42,245 nt of DNA from Chloroflexota bacterium (GTDB lineage Bacteria > Chloroflexota > Dehalococcoidia > JACPQK01): contig JACPQM010000059.1 of the NCBI GenBank assembly GCA_016190505.1, positions 1-42,245 on the forward strand, written 5' to 3'. This document shows, one piece after another, positions 1 to 7,806 of the stretch. The position numbers and the translations under genes were made by a program. Position 1 is the first letter of the stretch. Each line of letters begins with the position of its first letter. The notes beneath the pieces were generated by a model. The model did no database searches. It was not told the origin of the DNA and worked only from the letters and a program-made list of their open reading frames with translations.

Positions 1-340
1 CAACCCACCGACGTCCCCGCAGGGGACCCAAGACGTAGGGGAGTCCCGACGCGTCGGGATGTGCTCCCCAGCGCTGTGACGTGCAGAATGGCTGAACCAT
101 GCAACAGGCTCCCGGCCCACAACAACGTCGGCCTCTGGCCATCGCCGCAGGACCACCCTTAACGCGGTTCGTTTGTGTTCGAGTGCGAGCGCGGGGCGGG
201 CACGGAGTCCCGCCCCTACACCCATTGTCCCAAGTGTGTATAAAGACCAGCCCAAAGGGAGAGGGGATGCCCTATCCTCTCCCCCTGGGAGAGGACCAAG
301 GTGAGGGAAGCTCGTAGGGGCGGACGGCTGTCCGCCCTGC
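1..340. other. Non-coding stretch with palindromic repeats
   Basis: I see no convincing gene here. The stretch contains several short inverted repeats: one around 194-219 with GGGCGGG/CCCGCCC arms, a CCTCTCCCCC...GGGAGAGG hairpin around 276-294, and a GTAGGGGCGGAC palindrome around 313-343 that runs into the stop codon of the minus-strand gene at 341. Open frames across it have the low-complexity Pro/Arg-rich translation expected from GC-rich non-coding DNA. Confidence 0.6.
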
Positions 341-1276
341 CTAGAAGCCGACCCTGTCCATCCCCTTCAGGCCAAGAAGCTGACGTGCCTCGTCTGGCGT
401 GGCGATTTCGCGGCCCAGCTCCCTGGCCAGGCGCACCGCCTTCTCCACCAACTGAGCGTTGCTCGTGGCCAGGACCCCCCTTTCCACGAAGATGTTGTCC
501 TCCAGGCCCACCCGGACGTGTCCGCCCATCATTATGGCCAGAGTGGCCACCTGGAACTGCTGCGGGTAGCCGGCTCCGATGACCGACCACCGGTAGTTCT
601 CTGCCCCGATCAGCCTGTCGGCGGTGTGCTTCATGTACATGATGTCTTCCAGAGCAGACCCGATGCCGCCCAGGACGCCGGTGACAAACTGTAGCCACAA
701 GGGGAGGTCGAGAGCCCCCTGTCTTACCAGGAAGCTGGTGTTGTAGATGTGCCCGACGTCGTAGCACTCGCACTCAGGCTTGGTGCTGTGCTCCTTCATC
801 GTCTTACAGAAATGCTCCAGGTCGGCGAAGGTGTTCCTGAAGACAGCATCCCTGGAGGCCTCGATGTAGCCCTTCTCCCAGGCGTACCGGTACTCCTGTT
901 CCGCATACCTGGCGCCGATAGGATGGATGGAGAAGTTCATGGAGCCCATGTTGAAGGTAGCGAGCTCCGGCTTGAAGGCGGGGACTACCCTGATCCGCTC
1001 CTCGGTGGACAGGCCGATACCGCCGCCGGTCGTTATGCAGACGATTGCATCGCACCTCTCCCTAATGCTGGGCAGGATCTGTTTGTAGACCTCGGGGTCT
1101 GCCGTGGGCTTGCCATCCTGCGGGTTTCGAGCGTGGATGTGGACCGAGGCAGCGCCCGCCTCAGCGGCGCGCACCGCCTCGTCTGCTATCTGTTGCGGGG
1201 TCAGCGGCAGGTACGGGCTTTGCACCGGCATGGTCACACCGCCGGTGATCGCCGCCGTTACTATGAGCTTGTCCAT
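341..1276 (-). CDS. BKACE family protein (beta-keto acid cleavage enzyme, DUF849)
   Basis: This 311-residue protein matches the BKACE family, Zn-dependent enzymes that condense a beta-keto acid with acetyl-CoA and split it into acetoacetate and a new CoA ester (the archetype is Kce of lysine fermentation). The length is typical. Visible family marks are the start LIVTAAITGG, the metal-binding ASVHIHAR (HxH) near residue 47, the Gly-rich ITTGGGIG loop, TFNMGSMNF, and GGHVRVGLEDN near residue 250, which carries further active-site residues. Cytosolic, with no signal peptide. The ATG at 1276 has an AAGGAAAGG-like ribosome site just upstream. It is the last gene of a minus-strand operon behind a solute-binding protein and a cyclase, which suggests catabolism of an imported organic acid. 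The keto-acid substrate cannot be read from sequence. The stop TAG lies at the edge of a palindromic repeat. Confidence 0.9.
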   Translation of the reverse strand: MDKLIVTAAITGGVTMPVQSPYLPLTPQQIADEAVRAAEAGAASVHIHARNPQDGKPTADPEVYKQILPSIRERCDAIVCITTGGGIGLSTEERIRVVPAFKPELATFNMGSMNFSIHPIGARYAEQEYRYAWEKGYIEASRDAVFRNTFADLEHFCKTMKEHSTKPECECYDVGHIYNTSFLVRQGALDLPLWLQFVTGVLGGIGSALEDIMYMKHTADRLIGAENYRWSVIGAGYPQQFQVATLAIMMGGHVRVGLEDNIFVERGVLATSNAQLVEKAVRLARELGREIATPDEARQLLGLKGMDRVGF

Positions 1277-1291
1277 CAGGCCTTTCCTTGG

Positions 1292-1316
1292 TACCCGCCC
1301 TGAAGGGCGGGGCTAG
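1292..1316. repeat. Intergenic palindrome
   Basis: A CCCGCCCT/AGGGCGGG inverted repeat with a two-base loop lies in the 80-bp gap between the cyclase stop and the BKACE start. It could attenuate or stabilise the transcript between the two genes. It resembles the GC-rich palindromes elsewhere in the window but lacks the full GTAGGGGCG arm. Confidence 0.5.
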
Positions 1317-1356
1317 GTCGCGGTTACCAGCTTTTAGCCTAGGTAGGACCTTCGCG

Positions 1357-2151
1357 TCACTCTTCCATAATGGCCACCGGCCGGCACCAGCCGGCGCTGG
1401 CGCCCTGTATGTTGACGGGGAATACCGCGACTTTGAACCCGTACGGAGTGGGAATCCGGTCCAGGTTGCAGAGCTTCTCGATGTGGCAGTACTCCCTTTC
1501 CCTACCCGCATAGTGGCCCTGCCACAACTGGTCTTTGTGGCCGGCCTTCACGTCGGCGGCCATCAGGTCAAAAGGCCGGTCCCAGCCCCAGGCGTCTATG
1601 CCCACTACCCGAACGCCCTGGTCAATCAGCCAGAGGGTGGCCTCCCGGCTCATGCCGGGATGGATGAGGTCGTTCCCGGGCTCGTCAAAATGCTTGGAGG
1701 CATCCGTCCTGATGAGCACGATGTCAAAAGGCTTGATGGCGTAGCCGATCTGGCGCAGGGCCTGTTGGACGTCCTCAGCGGTGATAAGGTCGCCTCGCTT
1801 TCGGTGGCTGAAGTCCAGCACCACCCCGTCGCCGTAACACCACTCCAGGGGCACCTGGTCAATGGTCCGGGCGGGCTTGCCCTGGGAAGTCGGCCAGTAG
1901 TGCCATGGTGCATCCAGGTGGGTGCCCGAGTGGGTGCTGAGCGTTACCCGCTCCGCAGCACAGAACTTGGCTTCGGGAAAGTCGTCCGGCCGGAGGCCGA
2001 ACAGGGGACCCATGTCCCGGGCTGTCTCCGCATGGCCCATATACGTGATCTGAGGTGGCAGCGGCTCCTGGGCGCCGTTCTTCAAGGGCACGCTGAGGTC
2101 AATTATGCGTAGCCTCGTGGAACGCCCAGCCTGGTCCTGAGTGTGGGCCAT
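1357..2151 (-). CDS. Cyclase family protein (kynurenine formamidase-like metal hydrolase)
   Basis: The protein has 264 residues and belongs to the cyclase superfamily (PF04199), which includes bacterial kynurenine formamidase KynB, isatin hydrolase and polyketide cyclases. The marks are RIIDLSVPL near the N-terminus and STHSGTHLDAPWH (HxGTHxDxPxH), which supplies the metal ligands. Further on are DIVLIRTDASKH and VVGIDAWGWDRP. The reading frame extends upstream to 2352, but that part overlaps the preceding gene and is low-complexity. The ATG at 2151 has a clear AGGGAGG site 6-8 bases before it, so I place the start there. It starts 19 bp after the solute-binding protein gene and precedes BKACE, so the three probably serve one degradation pathway opened by ring or amide hydrolysis. 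The exact substrate is unknown. Confidence 0.88.
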   Translation of the reverse strand: MAHTQDQAGRSTRLRIIDLSVPLKNGAQEPLPPQITYMGHAETARDMGPLFGLRPDDFPEAKFCAAERVTLSTHSGTHLDAPWHYWPTSQGKPARTIDQVPLEWCYGDGVVLDFSHRKRGDLITAEDVQQALRQIGYAIKPFDIVLIRTDASKHFDEPGNDLIHPGMSREATLWLIDQGVRVVGIDAWGWDRPFDLMAADVKAGHKDQLWQGHYAGREREYCHIEKLCNLDRIPTPYGFKVAVFPVNIQGASAGWCRPVAIMEE

Positions 2152-2170
2152 GGTCCATCCTCCCTTCACA

Positions 2171-3757
2171 CTACTCCAGCCACACGTCCTGGAAGGAAAG
2201 GTTGGTCTGGAGGCCGGGGCCAAGCTGGAAGTTGCGCACCAGTGATGAGCGGGCAACGACCCTGTCCTGCCACCAGAGGACCACGGAGGGCGCATCGTCC
2301 ATGATCCACTGCTCCAACTGGACCACCAGATCCCGCCGCGAGGCCGCGCCATTGGGCAGACCTTGCCGCCTGAACAGCTCGTCCACCGCTGGACTGGTGT
2401 ACTTGGAGTAGTTCTCGACGCCCCCGGTGACGTAGCGGCGTCCCAGGAGGTAGTCCGGATCGGCCACAGGCGCCGCGAGGAGAAGGAGGGCGCTCTGGAA
2501 GGCGCTGCGGCGGACCATCTCCAAAGTTTGCTCTTCGCCGAACATCAGCGGCTCTAGCTCAATGCCGGCCTCGCCCAACTGCGCCTTGAGCGTGAAGGCG
2601 ATCTCCTGGGTGAGGCTGCCCGTGGGCGCGAACATCCGTGCTTTTACCTCCCGATTCATCGGGACCGAGGCCAGGGTCTGACGGGCGCGGGCCAGGTCGC
2701 GTTTTGGCGGCGCATTTGCCGCCCAGGGTGTGCCCGGCGCCAGCAGGGTGCCCGGCCGTCCCCCCAAAGGCTGAGCGAAGCGGGAAAACGCTGCGTAGTC
2801 AATGGCATTGCTGGCCGCCAGTCGCAACCGGACATCGTTCCAGGGCGGGAATCGGACGTTCATGATGAAAGCGTAGTGACTGAGGCTGCTGGCCCGGTCC
2901 AATATCACGCCGGGCGCATTGCCCAGGGTAGCGGCCTCTTCCAGGGAAAGACCTTCTGGTAACCCCACTATGTCCGCCTGCCCAGTGCGCAGGGCCGCCA
3001 ATCTGGCCGCGCTGTCTGGCACGCCCTGGAAAGTCATTGCCCCTAAGTAGGGACGCGTGGGCAGGTAGTATTCAGAGTTGCGGACGAGATCCCAGCGGTC
3101 GGTGAACGACTGCGTTGTGGGGCGGAAGGGGCCAGAGCCCGGCAGCACATTGGTGACGTCAGGCGCGATGGCCATAGCCTCCAACGCCACGTACGATAGA
3201 AGCGACGCCTGGGGCCGTTCCAGGGTGATTACCACCGTGTGCCTGTTCGGGGCACGGACCTCGGTGACCTGTCCCAGCAGGGCTTGCCCTAGTGCAAAGG
3301 CACGCAACCACTCCAAGCGGAAACGGACGTCCTCGGCGGTGACTGGCGTGCCATCGTGGTAGCGGGCCTCCGGCCTGAGGTAGAAGGTGTAGACGGTGCC
3401 GCCCGGCGCGATTTCCCACCGCCAGGCCAGGTCCGGCGTCACCTCTCCGTCCGGGGCAAGCTGGAGTAGCTGGCTGAATATTGGTGCGAGTAGGGCCGCG
3501 GCTGATGGGTCGTTTGGGTCCAGACGCGCGTTCAACTGCTCCAGCAGGACCGTAATGGACCCGCCATAGCGTGCGCCTGGGGCAGGGGTTGGTGGCGCTG
3601 GCGTGGGGACCGGTGTGGGGGTGGCAGACGGTATCGGTGTGGCGCTAGGGGTCGGTGTGGTGGTGGGGGGCTTGGTGCAGGCGGTGGCCAACAGGAACAG
3701 AACAATGAGAAGGCAAGCGCCTCGCCAGACTCCGACACCTCGTAAAACAACCACCAC
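2171..3757 (-). CDS. ABC transporter family 5 substrate-binding lipoprotein
   Basis: A 528-residue extracytoplasmic solute-binding protein of family 5 (DppA/OppA/NikA type). Residues 1-27 form a lipoprotein signal: a hydrophobic stretch ending in the lipobox LATAC with Cys27 as lipidation site. It is followed by a Pro/Thr-rich linker (about residues 29-58) that tethers the domain to the membrane. The binding domain shows WRWEIAPGGTVYTFYLRPEARY, split here as WEIAPGGT and YTFYLRPEARYHDGTPV, followed by TAEDVRFRLEW, the classic family 5 signature. The start is GTG (3757, or the adjacent GTG at 3754), with no good ribosome site visible. It is the first gene of the operon with the cyclase and BKACE. 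No permease or ATPase is nearby, so it must borrow a transporter encoded elsewhere. Ligand unknown; peptides, opines or other organic molecules are possible. Confidence 0.9.
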   Translation of the reverse strand: MVVVLRGVGVWRGACLLIVLFLLATACTKPPTTTPTPSATPIPSATPTPVPTPAPPTPAPGARYGGSITVLLEQLNARLDPNDPSAAALLAPIFSQLLQLAPDGEVTPDLAWRWEIAPGGTVYTFYLRPEARYHDGTPVTAEDVRFRLEWLRAFALGQALLGQVTEVRAPNRHTVVITLERPQASLLSYVALEAMAIAPDVTNVLPGSGPFRPTTQSFTDRWDLVRNSEYYLPTRPYLGAMTFQGVPDSAARLAALRTGQADIVGLPEGLSLEEAATLGNAPGVILDRASSLSHYAFIMNVRFPPWNDVRLRLAASNAIDYAAFSRFAQPLGGRPGTLLAPGTPWAANAPPKRDLARARQTLASVPMNREVKARMFAPTGSLTQEIAFTLKAQLGEAGIELEPLMFGEEQTLEMVRRSAFQSALLLLAAPVADPDYLLGRRYVTGGVENYSKYTSPAVDELFRRQGLPNGAASRRDLVVQLEQWIMDDAPSVVLWWQDRVVARSSLVRNFQLGPGLQTNLSFQDVWLE

Positions 3758-4278
3758 CAGGGATGATAGGGAGCACCTGGGCTGGTGTCAACGTCGCAGG
3801 CTCGGCCCCGGCGGTTCCTCGATGGCTTGGCTATTTGAGTGATTGGTACTATTGTTCGCAAAGTTGAAAAACATTGGACAGGGGTTCTCGTTTGCTAACC
3901 TGGCGTTAACCTCACTTCCTTTTACATTTCTGGGCACGTGGCGTCCTTCTTCCAGGGTAGACAGCCTCTCCAGGGCACAGTGACCGAGAATGTGCTCCAA
4001 GCAACACCTTCACCTGTTCGTCAGTGAATCGCCGATGTAGCTGGTTCACACTTTCCTCCTTCTCTCGGAGGAATGTACGGCCAGTCTAGTCTACTTTTGA
4101 GGCATCCCCCAGTCCAGCTTTCAGTCCTAAACAGTCCACTTTTCAGTCGTAGATAACAGGTAGAGACTTGTCGTTGACAGGCCAAGGGGAAGAGCATACA
4201 ATACCCCCCAACCTGCTCTGAAGGCTACCAACGCCCCTATCCGAACTTGAAAACTGGGAGTTAGGGTAGGCCGGGACG
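3758..4278. other. Gene-poor, lower-GC intergenic region
   Basis: Apart from the short transposase-like remnant at 3912-4049, I find no supportable gene in this stretch. Base composition is visibly less GC-rich than in the flanking genes. It should hold the promoter of the minus-strand operon, but I do not see a convincing -35/-10 pair. Confidence 0.5.
3912..4049 (-). pseudogene. Decayed transposase N-terminal remnant
   Basis: A GTG at 4049 is preceded by a strong AAGGAGGAAA ribosome site. It opens a 45-codon frame beginning VNQLHRRFTDEQVKVLL. From memory, this matches the N-terminus of integrase-type transposases common in Chloroflexota and related genomes (usually M-x-E-LHRRFTDEQVKVLL). 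After VKVLL the frame loses similarity and stops at 3912. A neighbouring frame continues with LEHILGHCALERLSTLEEGR, which fits a one-base indel followed by decay. I call it a transposase fragment. The assignment rests on one motif and remembered family sequence, so confidence is limited. Confidence 0.4.
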
Positions 4279-4479
4279 ATGGAGGAGCCCATGCTGCGCA
4301 ATGCAACAAGAATCGTGTTGATTAGATTGCTCACCCCGGCAATACTGATAGGCGCTAGAGCTGCGGCGGTACGTGCCGTAGAATACCTTGGCAGGGGCGG
4401 CAAACGGACACGGCTCTTGCCACCCAAGATGCGCAACAAGGTAGTGGAGGCTCTGGAACGAGAGACCCAGCTAAGGTAG
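4279..4479 (+). CDS. Small hypothetical protein (doubtful)
   Basis: A 66-codon frame with an ATG start. The N-terminal half is hydrophobic (VLIRLLTPAILIGARAAA) and the C-terminal half is basic (KRTRLLPPKMRNKVVEALER). It ends 54 bp before the helicase start and is on the same strand. I recognise no family. Support is limited to its position and a plausible amphipathic C-terminus, and the ribosome site is poor. It may be spurious. Confidence 0.25.
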   Translation: MEEPMLRNATRIVLIRLLTPAILIGARAAAVRAVEYLGRGGKRTRLLPPKMRNKVVEALERETQLR

Positions 4480-4533
4480 GTGGCTCTGGGGAAGACACGT
4501 CAGCTCTGGCCAGGACTGAGTGGGGGCAGCCCT

Positions 4534-6819
4534 ATGGCTGAGGCCAGTGTCCGGCTGCCCCGGATCTACTCGTCGCCAGCCACGCGGCTGGTTGTTGATG
4601 ACAACCATGTCATACTGGCGCCCGAGCTTGCCGATCTGCTGCCCGACCATGTTGAGGTGGAGGTCCAGGGTGTGGCCACCTTCCGGGCGTCCCGGGAGGG
4701 GGAACTGCTTATCGCCAGGAGGCTTGGGCAACGCCTGCTCCGGCTGGGCAGCCTGGTCCAGATGGAGGTGGCTGATGGCCGCCTGTTGTGTCGGAATGCC
4801 CTGGTGCCCGGTGACAGGGCGGAGCCCCCCGACGGCCAGACGGTCTTGTCCGACCCCTCGGGCCTCATCCAGCGGCTGTGCCTGGGGCAGTTGTGCCCGC
4901 CCGGACACTTCTTTCTGGCCCGCGAGGCGGCGGCCCTGGCCATCAAACCTGGCTTTGACCAGGTGCTATCACTGAACGCTGTCCAGGGTGTCATGCCCTA
5001 CCCCCACCAGTTGGCTACGGTAACCGCCGTGCTGCGGCGAATGCGGGGCCGTGCCCTGCTCTGCGATGAGGTCGGACTGGGCAAAACAGTGGAGGCGGGG
5101 CTGGTGCTGATGGAGTACTTGCTGCGCGGCCTGGTGAGGCGGGTGCTCATCCTTACACCGTCTTCACTACTCTACCAGTGGCGAGAGGAAATGGCCCAGA
5201 AGTTCAATCTGGACTTTATCCTCAGCGAGGCGCCGGCGTTCAAGGAAGCGGGCCCAGCGGCCTGGACTAACTTTGACCTTATCATTGCATCCCTCTCCCA
5301 GGCCAAGCGGGGGTCTCACCTGGAGACCATCCAACGCGCCGCCTTCGATATGGTGGTCGTGGACGAGGCCCACTACCTGCGACACCGGGAAACCCGGGCC
5401 TGGAACCTGGTCAACGGGCTGGACAAGAAATACATCCTGCTATTGACGGCCACACCGGTCCAGAACGACCTGGAGGAGATCTTCAACCTGATCACCCTGC
5501 TAAGACCGGGGCAGCTACAGACCGCCAACGAGTTCCGCAAGCGGTACATCACCCGGGGCGACCGGCTTCAACCCCAGAACGTGGACGAGCTCCGGCGGCT
5601 GGTGGGCCAGGTCATGGTCCGCAATCGGAGGAGCACGGCGGGCATCGCCTTCACCCAGCGTCATGCCCACACCGTAAGGGTCGAGCCTACGGCTGGGGAA
5701 GCTGACCTCCGCCGGTTGGTCACCGGGCTGGTCCGGGACATGTACCCTGCGCTGGCCAGCAGCGAGGTCGCGGCGCCCACACCGGATGAGGAAAACGCGG
5801 AGTACGTCCATGTGCTGCCGACTGATGGTGTTCAATTGAGACTCAACTTTGAGCGCAGGCCCGGCCCATCCCGCCGGGTCGCGCTGCGTCCCCCCTCCGG
5901 TCCGGGAGTTGCAGGTCCGTTAACGGTCCGCGATCATCCGCTGCTCAAGGCTGGGCCGCTGACGAGATCTGTGGGCAGCAAGGGTGCACAGGGCGAGATG
6001 CCAGAGCGGAGCTCCGGGCTGAACCGCATGGTGCTCAAGACTCTCCAGATGGAGTTGGGCAGCAGCCCTGCTGCCGTGACTCCGACGCTGGAACGGCTCC
6101 TGTCTCACTCTGCACCGGCCCGCATGGGCCAGCGCCTGGGCGAGATTCTGGGCGTGGCCCGCGCCGTTGGGCCAACCGCCAAGCTCGCAGCCTTGCTCCA
6201 GACCTTGCACTCCTTGCCACGGGATGAGAAGGTGCTCATCTTCACTCGCTACCGGGCCACGCTTGGCTGGCTACGCCATCAGCTCGAGGGCTGGCCTGTG
6301 GCCATGTACCACGGGGGCTTGAGCGCCCGGGAGAAGGACGAGGTGGTCGAACGGTTCCGTAGCGACACTCAGATAATGCTCAGCACCGACGTTGGGGGCG
6401 AAGGCAGAAATCTGCAGTTCTGCCACCTGTTGGTCAACTTCGACCTCCCGTGGAATCCCATGCGCATCGAGCAGCGCATCGGCCGCCTGAGCCGGATTGG
6501 ACAGCAACGGGACGTGTACATTTTTAACCTGTCCAGCGCGGGCAGCATCGAGGACCACCTTATGGAGGTCCTGGACCGAAGGATCAACCTTTTCGAGCTG
6601 GTGGTGGGTGAGTTGGATCTGATACTGGGGCGGCTGGAGGACGAGCGGGACCTGGAGGACATCATCATGGAGCTGGTGGCCACCAGTTCCACCGACGAGG
6701 AAGCTGGGCGGCGCATAGAGGAGCTGGGTGAGCGTCTCCAGGGACTGAAAGACGGTTATGAGCGGGTAAAGGCCGTGGATGACGCCCTGTTCCGCGAGGT
6801 TGGCCATGAGCAGACTTGA
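4534..6819 (+). CDS. SNF2/RapA-like DEAH helicase (ATPase)
   Basis: A superfamily 2 ATPase of the SNF2/RapA (HepA) group, about 761 residues from the ATG at 4534. A GTG 54 bp upstream is possible, but its extra residues look unconserved. Motif I is DEVGLGKTVEAG (near residue 178), motif Ia is VLILTPSSLLYQW, and motif II is VVDEAHYLR (near 275). Motif III is LLLTATPVQN, followed by LVRRVLIL-type sheet strands. The second RecA lobe has VLIFTRY, AMYHGGLS, LSTDVGGEGRNLQ, and motif VI IEQRIGRLSRIGQ (near 648). An unusually long variable insert of about 170 residues (385-555) separates the lobes. Such enzymes translocate on DNA and remodel protein-nucleic acid complexes such as RNA polymerase. The protein ends soon after the helicase core, and the next gene overlaps it by 14 bp and supplies what looks like the missing C-terminal region. 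A role in transcription recycling or defence is possible but not shown. Confidence 0.9.
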   Translation: MAEASVRLPRIYSSPATRLVVDDNHVILAPELADLLPDHVEVEVQGVATFRASREGELLIARRLGQRLLRLGSLVQMEVADGRLLCRNALVPGDRAEPPDGQTVLSDPSGLIQRLCLGQLCPPGHFFLAREAAALAIKPGFDQVLSLNAVQGVMPYPHQLATVTAVLRRMRGRALLCDEVGLGKTVEAGLVLMEYLLRGLVRRVLILTPSSLLYQWREEMAQKFNLDFILSEAPAFKEAGPAAWTNFDLIIASLSQAKRGSHLETIQRAAFDMVVVDEAHYLRHRETRAWNLVNGLDKKYILLLTATPVQNDLEEIFNLITLLRPGQLQTANEFRKRYITRGDRLQPQNVDELRRLVGQVMVRNRRSTAGIAFTQRHAHTVRVEPTAGEADLRRLVTGLVRDMYPALASSEVAAPTPDEENAEYVHVLPTDGVQLRLNFERRPGPSRRVALRPPSGPGVAGPLTVRDHPLLKAGPLTRSVGSKGAQGEMPERSSGLNRMVLKTLQMELGSSPAAVTPTLERLLSHSAPARMGQRLGEILGVARAVGPTAKLAALLQTLHSLPRDEKVLIFTRYRATLGWLRHQLEGWPVAMYHGGLSAREKDEVVERFRSDTQIMLSTDVGGEGRNLQFCHLLVNFDLPWNPMRIEQRIGRLSRIGQQRDVYIFNLSSAGSIEDHLMEVLDRRINLFELVVGELDLILGRLEDERDLEDIIMELVATSSTDEEAGRRIEELGERLQGLKDGYERVKAVDDALFREVGHEQT

Positions 6820-7759
6820 CGACCTGGCCAGGGGTTTCTTCGAGAGCGTGGGTATGGTGGACTCTGGGGGGTACCGCGTGACCGAAGTGCTGTTGGGGGA
6901 CGGGGTCAAAGGGTTCTTTGGGGGAAGAGATTTCCTTCGCTTCACCTCATCCGTAGAGGTGGCCAGGGAAAACCCTGATGTGGAGGTGCTGGCCTATGGG
7001 AGCAGCCTCCTTCAGTCGCTGACTGACGCCGCCCTGGCCTCAGGCGCTGCCAGCCATTTCTATTTGCAAGGCCTGCACCTCACCGCAGGGCGGACCCTGC
7101 AAAAGGTAGCCCAGCATGCCCGCATTCCCGGTCATATCCTGGCCACGGGACAGGAAGAGGCATACCTGCACCACCACTGTGCTTTCCGCTTCAAGATGGC
7201 CCTGGTAGCCGACGGACGAGAGGAGGCACTGCAAGATACGGCCGTAGACCTCCACAGTGGCTGGATCACCCGGTGGGAGTGGTCGGCCCTGTCACTACAT
7301 GCCTCGGGGGAGGCAGAGGTGTACCCTGAGACCCCGGTGTCGCTGAGCTTGATGGAGGCCGGGCACGTCGCCCTGGAGGCTGCCCAGCGCAGCTTTGCGC
7401 CAGCGGCACAGGCCAAGCAGCTTGCCCTGCGGTCCGTTGCCTCCGAAGAGAAAGGCCAGGTGGAGCGACACTACCAGGCCATCATCGAACGGCTCGAGGC
7501 TGGCAAAGGGAGGAAAGGCGCCAACCTGGACCGGATCGAGGACAAGGTGCGCGGCGCCCTGCTGGACAAGCAGCGCAGGCTGGACGACGTGGAGCGCAGG
7601 TACCAGTTGGCTACCGAGGTCACACTGGCCCAGTTGGCCCTCGTGAGCTACCCAAAGGTCACGGTGCCCCTGCTGCTGCTGCAAGGCAAGCAAGAGCGCA
7701 CAGGTGTGGCCGTGTGGGACCCTCTTGTCCATCAGGGCTATTGCTACCTGCTCAAGTAG
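6806..7759 (+). CDS. Helicase partner protein, resembles detached C-terminal region of RapA-like helicases
   Basis: A 317-residue protein whose start ATG overlaps the helicase stop by 14 bp, so translation is probably coupled. From memory, its layout matches the C-terminal part of the roughly 1,000-residue SNF2/RapA-like helicases of archaea and bacteria. There is an alpha/beta region with VEVLAYGSSLLQSL (compare the usual xHPL segment). A beta sheet follows with FRFKMALVADGREEALQDTA ahead of a DLHSGW turn. Last is a charged coiled coil around residues 215-285 (VERHYQAIIERLEAGKGRK, then LDKQRRLDDVERRYQ), then a hydrophobic tail. Helicase plus partner add up to the fused length. The stop TAG is the first TAG of a GTAGGGGCG palindrome. 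Function inferred: substrate contact or regulation of the helicase. Confidence 0.65.
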   Translation: MSRLDDLARGFFESVGMVDSGGYRVTEVLLGDGVKGFFGGRDFLRFTSSVEVARENPDVEVLAYGSSLLQSLTDAALASGAASHFYLQGLHLTAGRTLQKVAQHARIPGHILATGQEEAYLHHHCAFRFKMALVADGREEALQDTAVDLHSGWITRWEWSALSLHASGEAEVYPETPVSLSLMEAGHVALEAAQRSFAPAAQAKQLALRSVASEEKGQVERHYQAIIERLEAGKGRKGANLDRIEDKVRGALLDKQRRLDDVERRYQLATEVTLAQLALVSYPKVTVPLLLLQGKQERTGVAVWDPLVHQGYCYLLK

Positions 7760-7806
7760 GGGCGAAGCATCTAGCTGATCCCCAGGGCCCGATGCTTCGC
7801 CCCTAC
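7756..7806. repeat. GTAGGGGCG palindrome shared by two convergent gene ends
   Basis: The inverted repeat has arms GTAGGGGCGAAGCATC and its complement, separated by about 19 bases. The left-arm TAG (7757-7759) is the stop of the plus-strand helicase partner, and the right-arm TAG (read on the minus strand at 7803-7805) is the stop of the MFS gene. The stem would work as a bidirectional terminator. A close copy with the same GAAGCATC arm lies at 35961-36029. Confidence 0.85.

Noticed and set aside
2152-2352. Upstream extension of the cyclase reading frame
   Set aside because: It overlaps the end of the solute-binding protein gene, is Ser/Trp-rich with no family similarity, and the internal ATG at 2151 has a good ribosome site.
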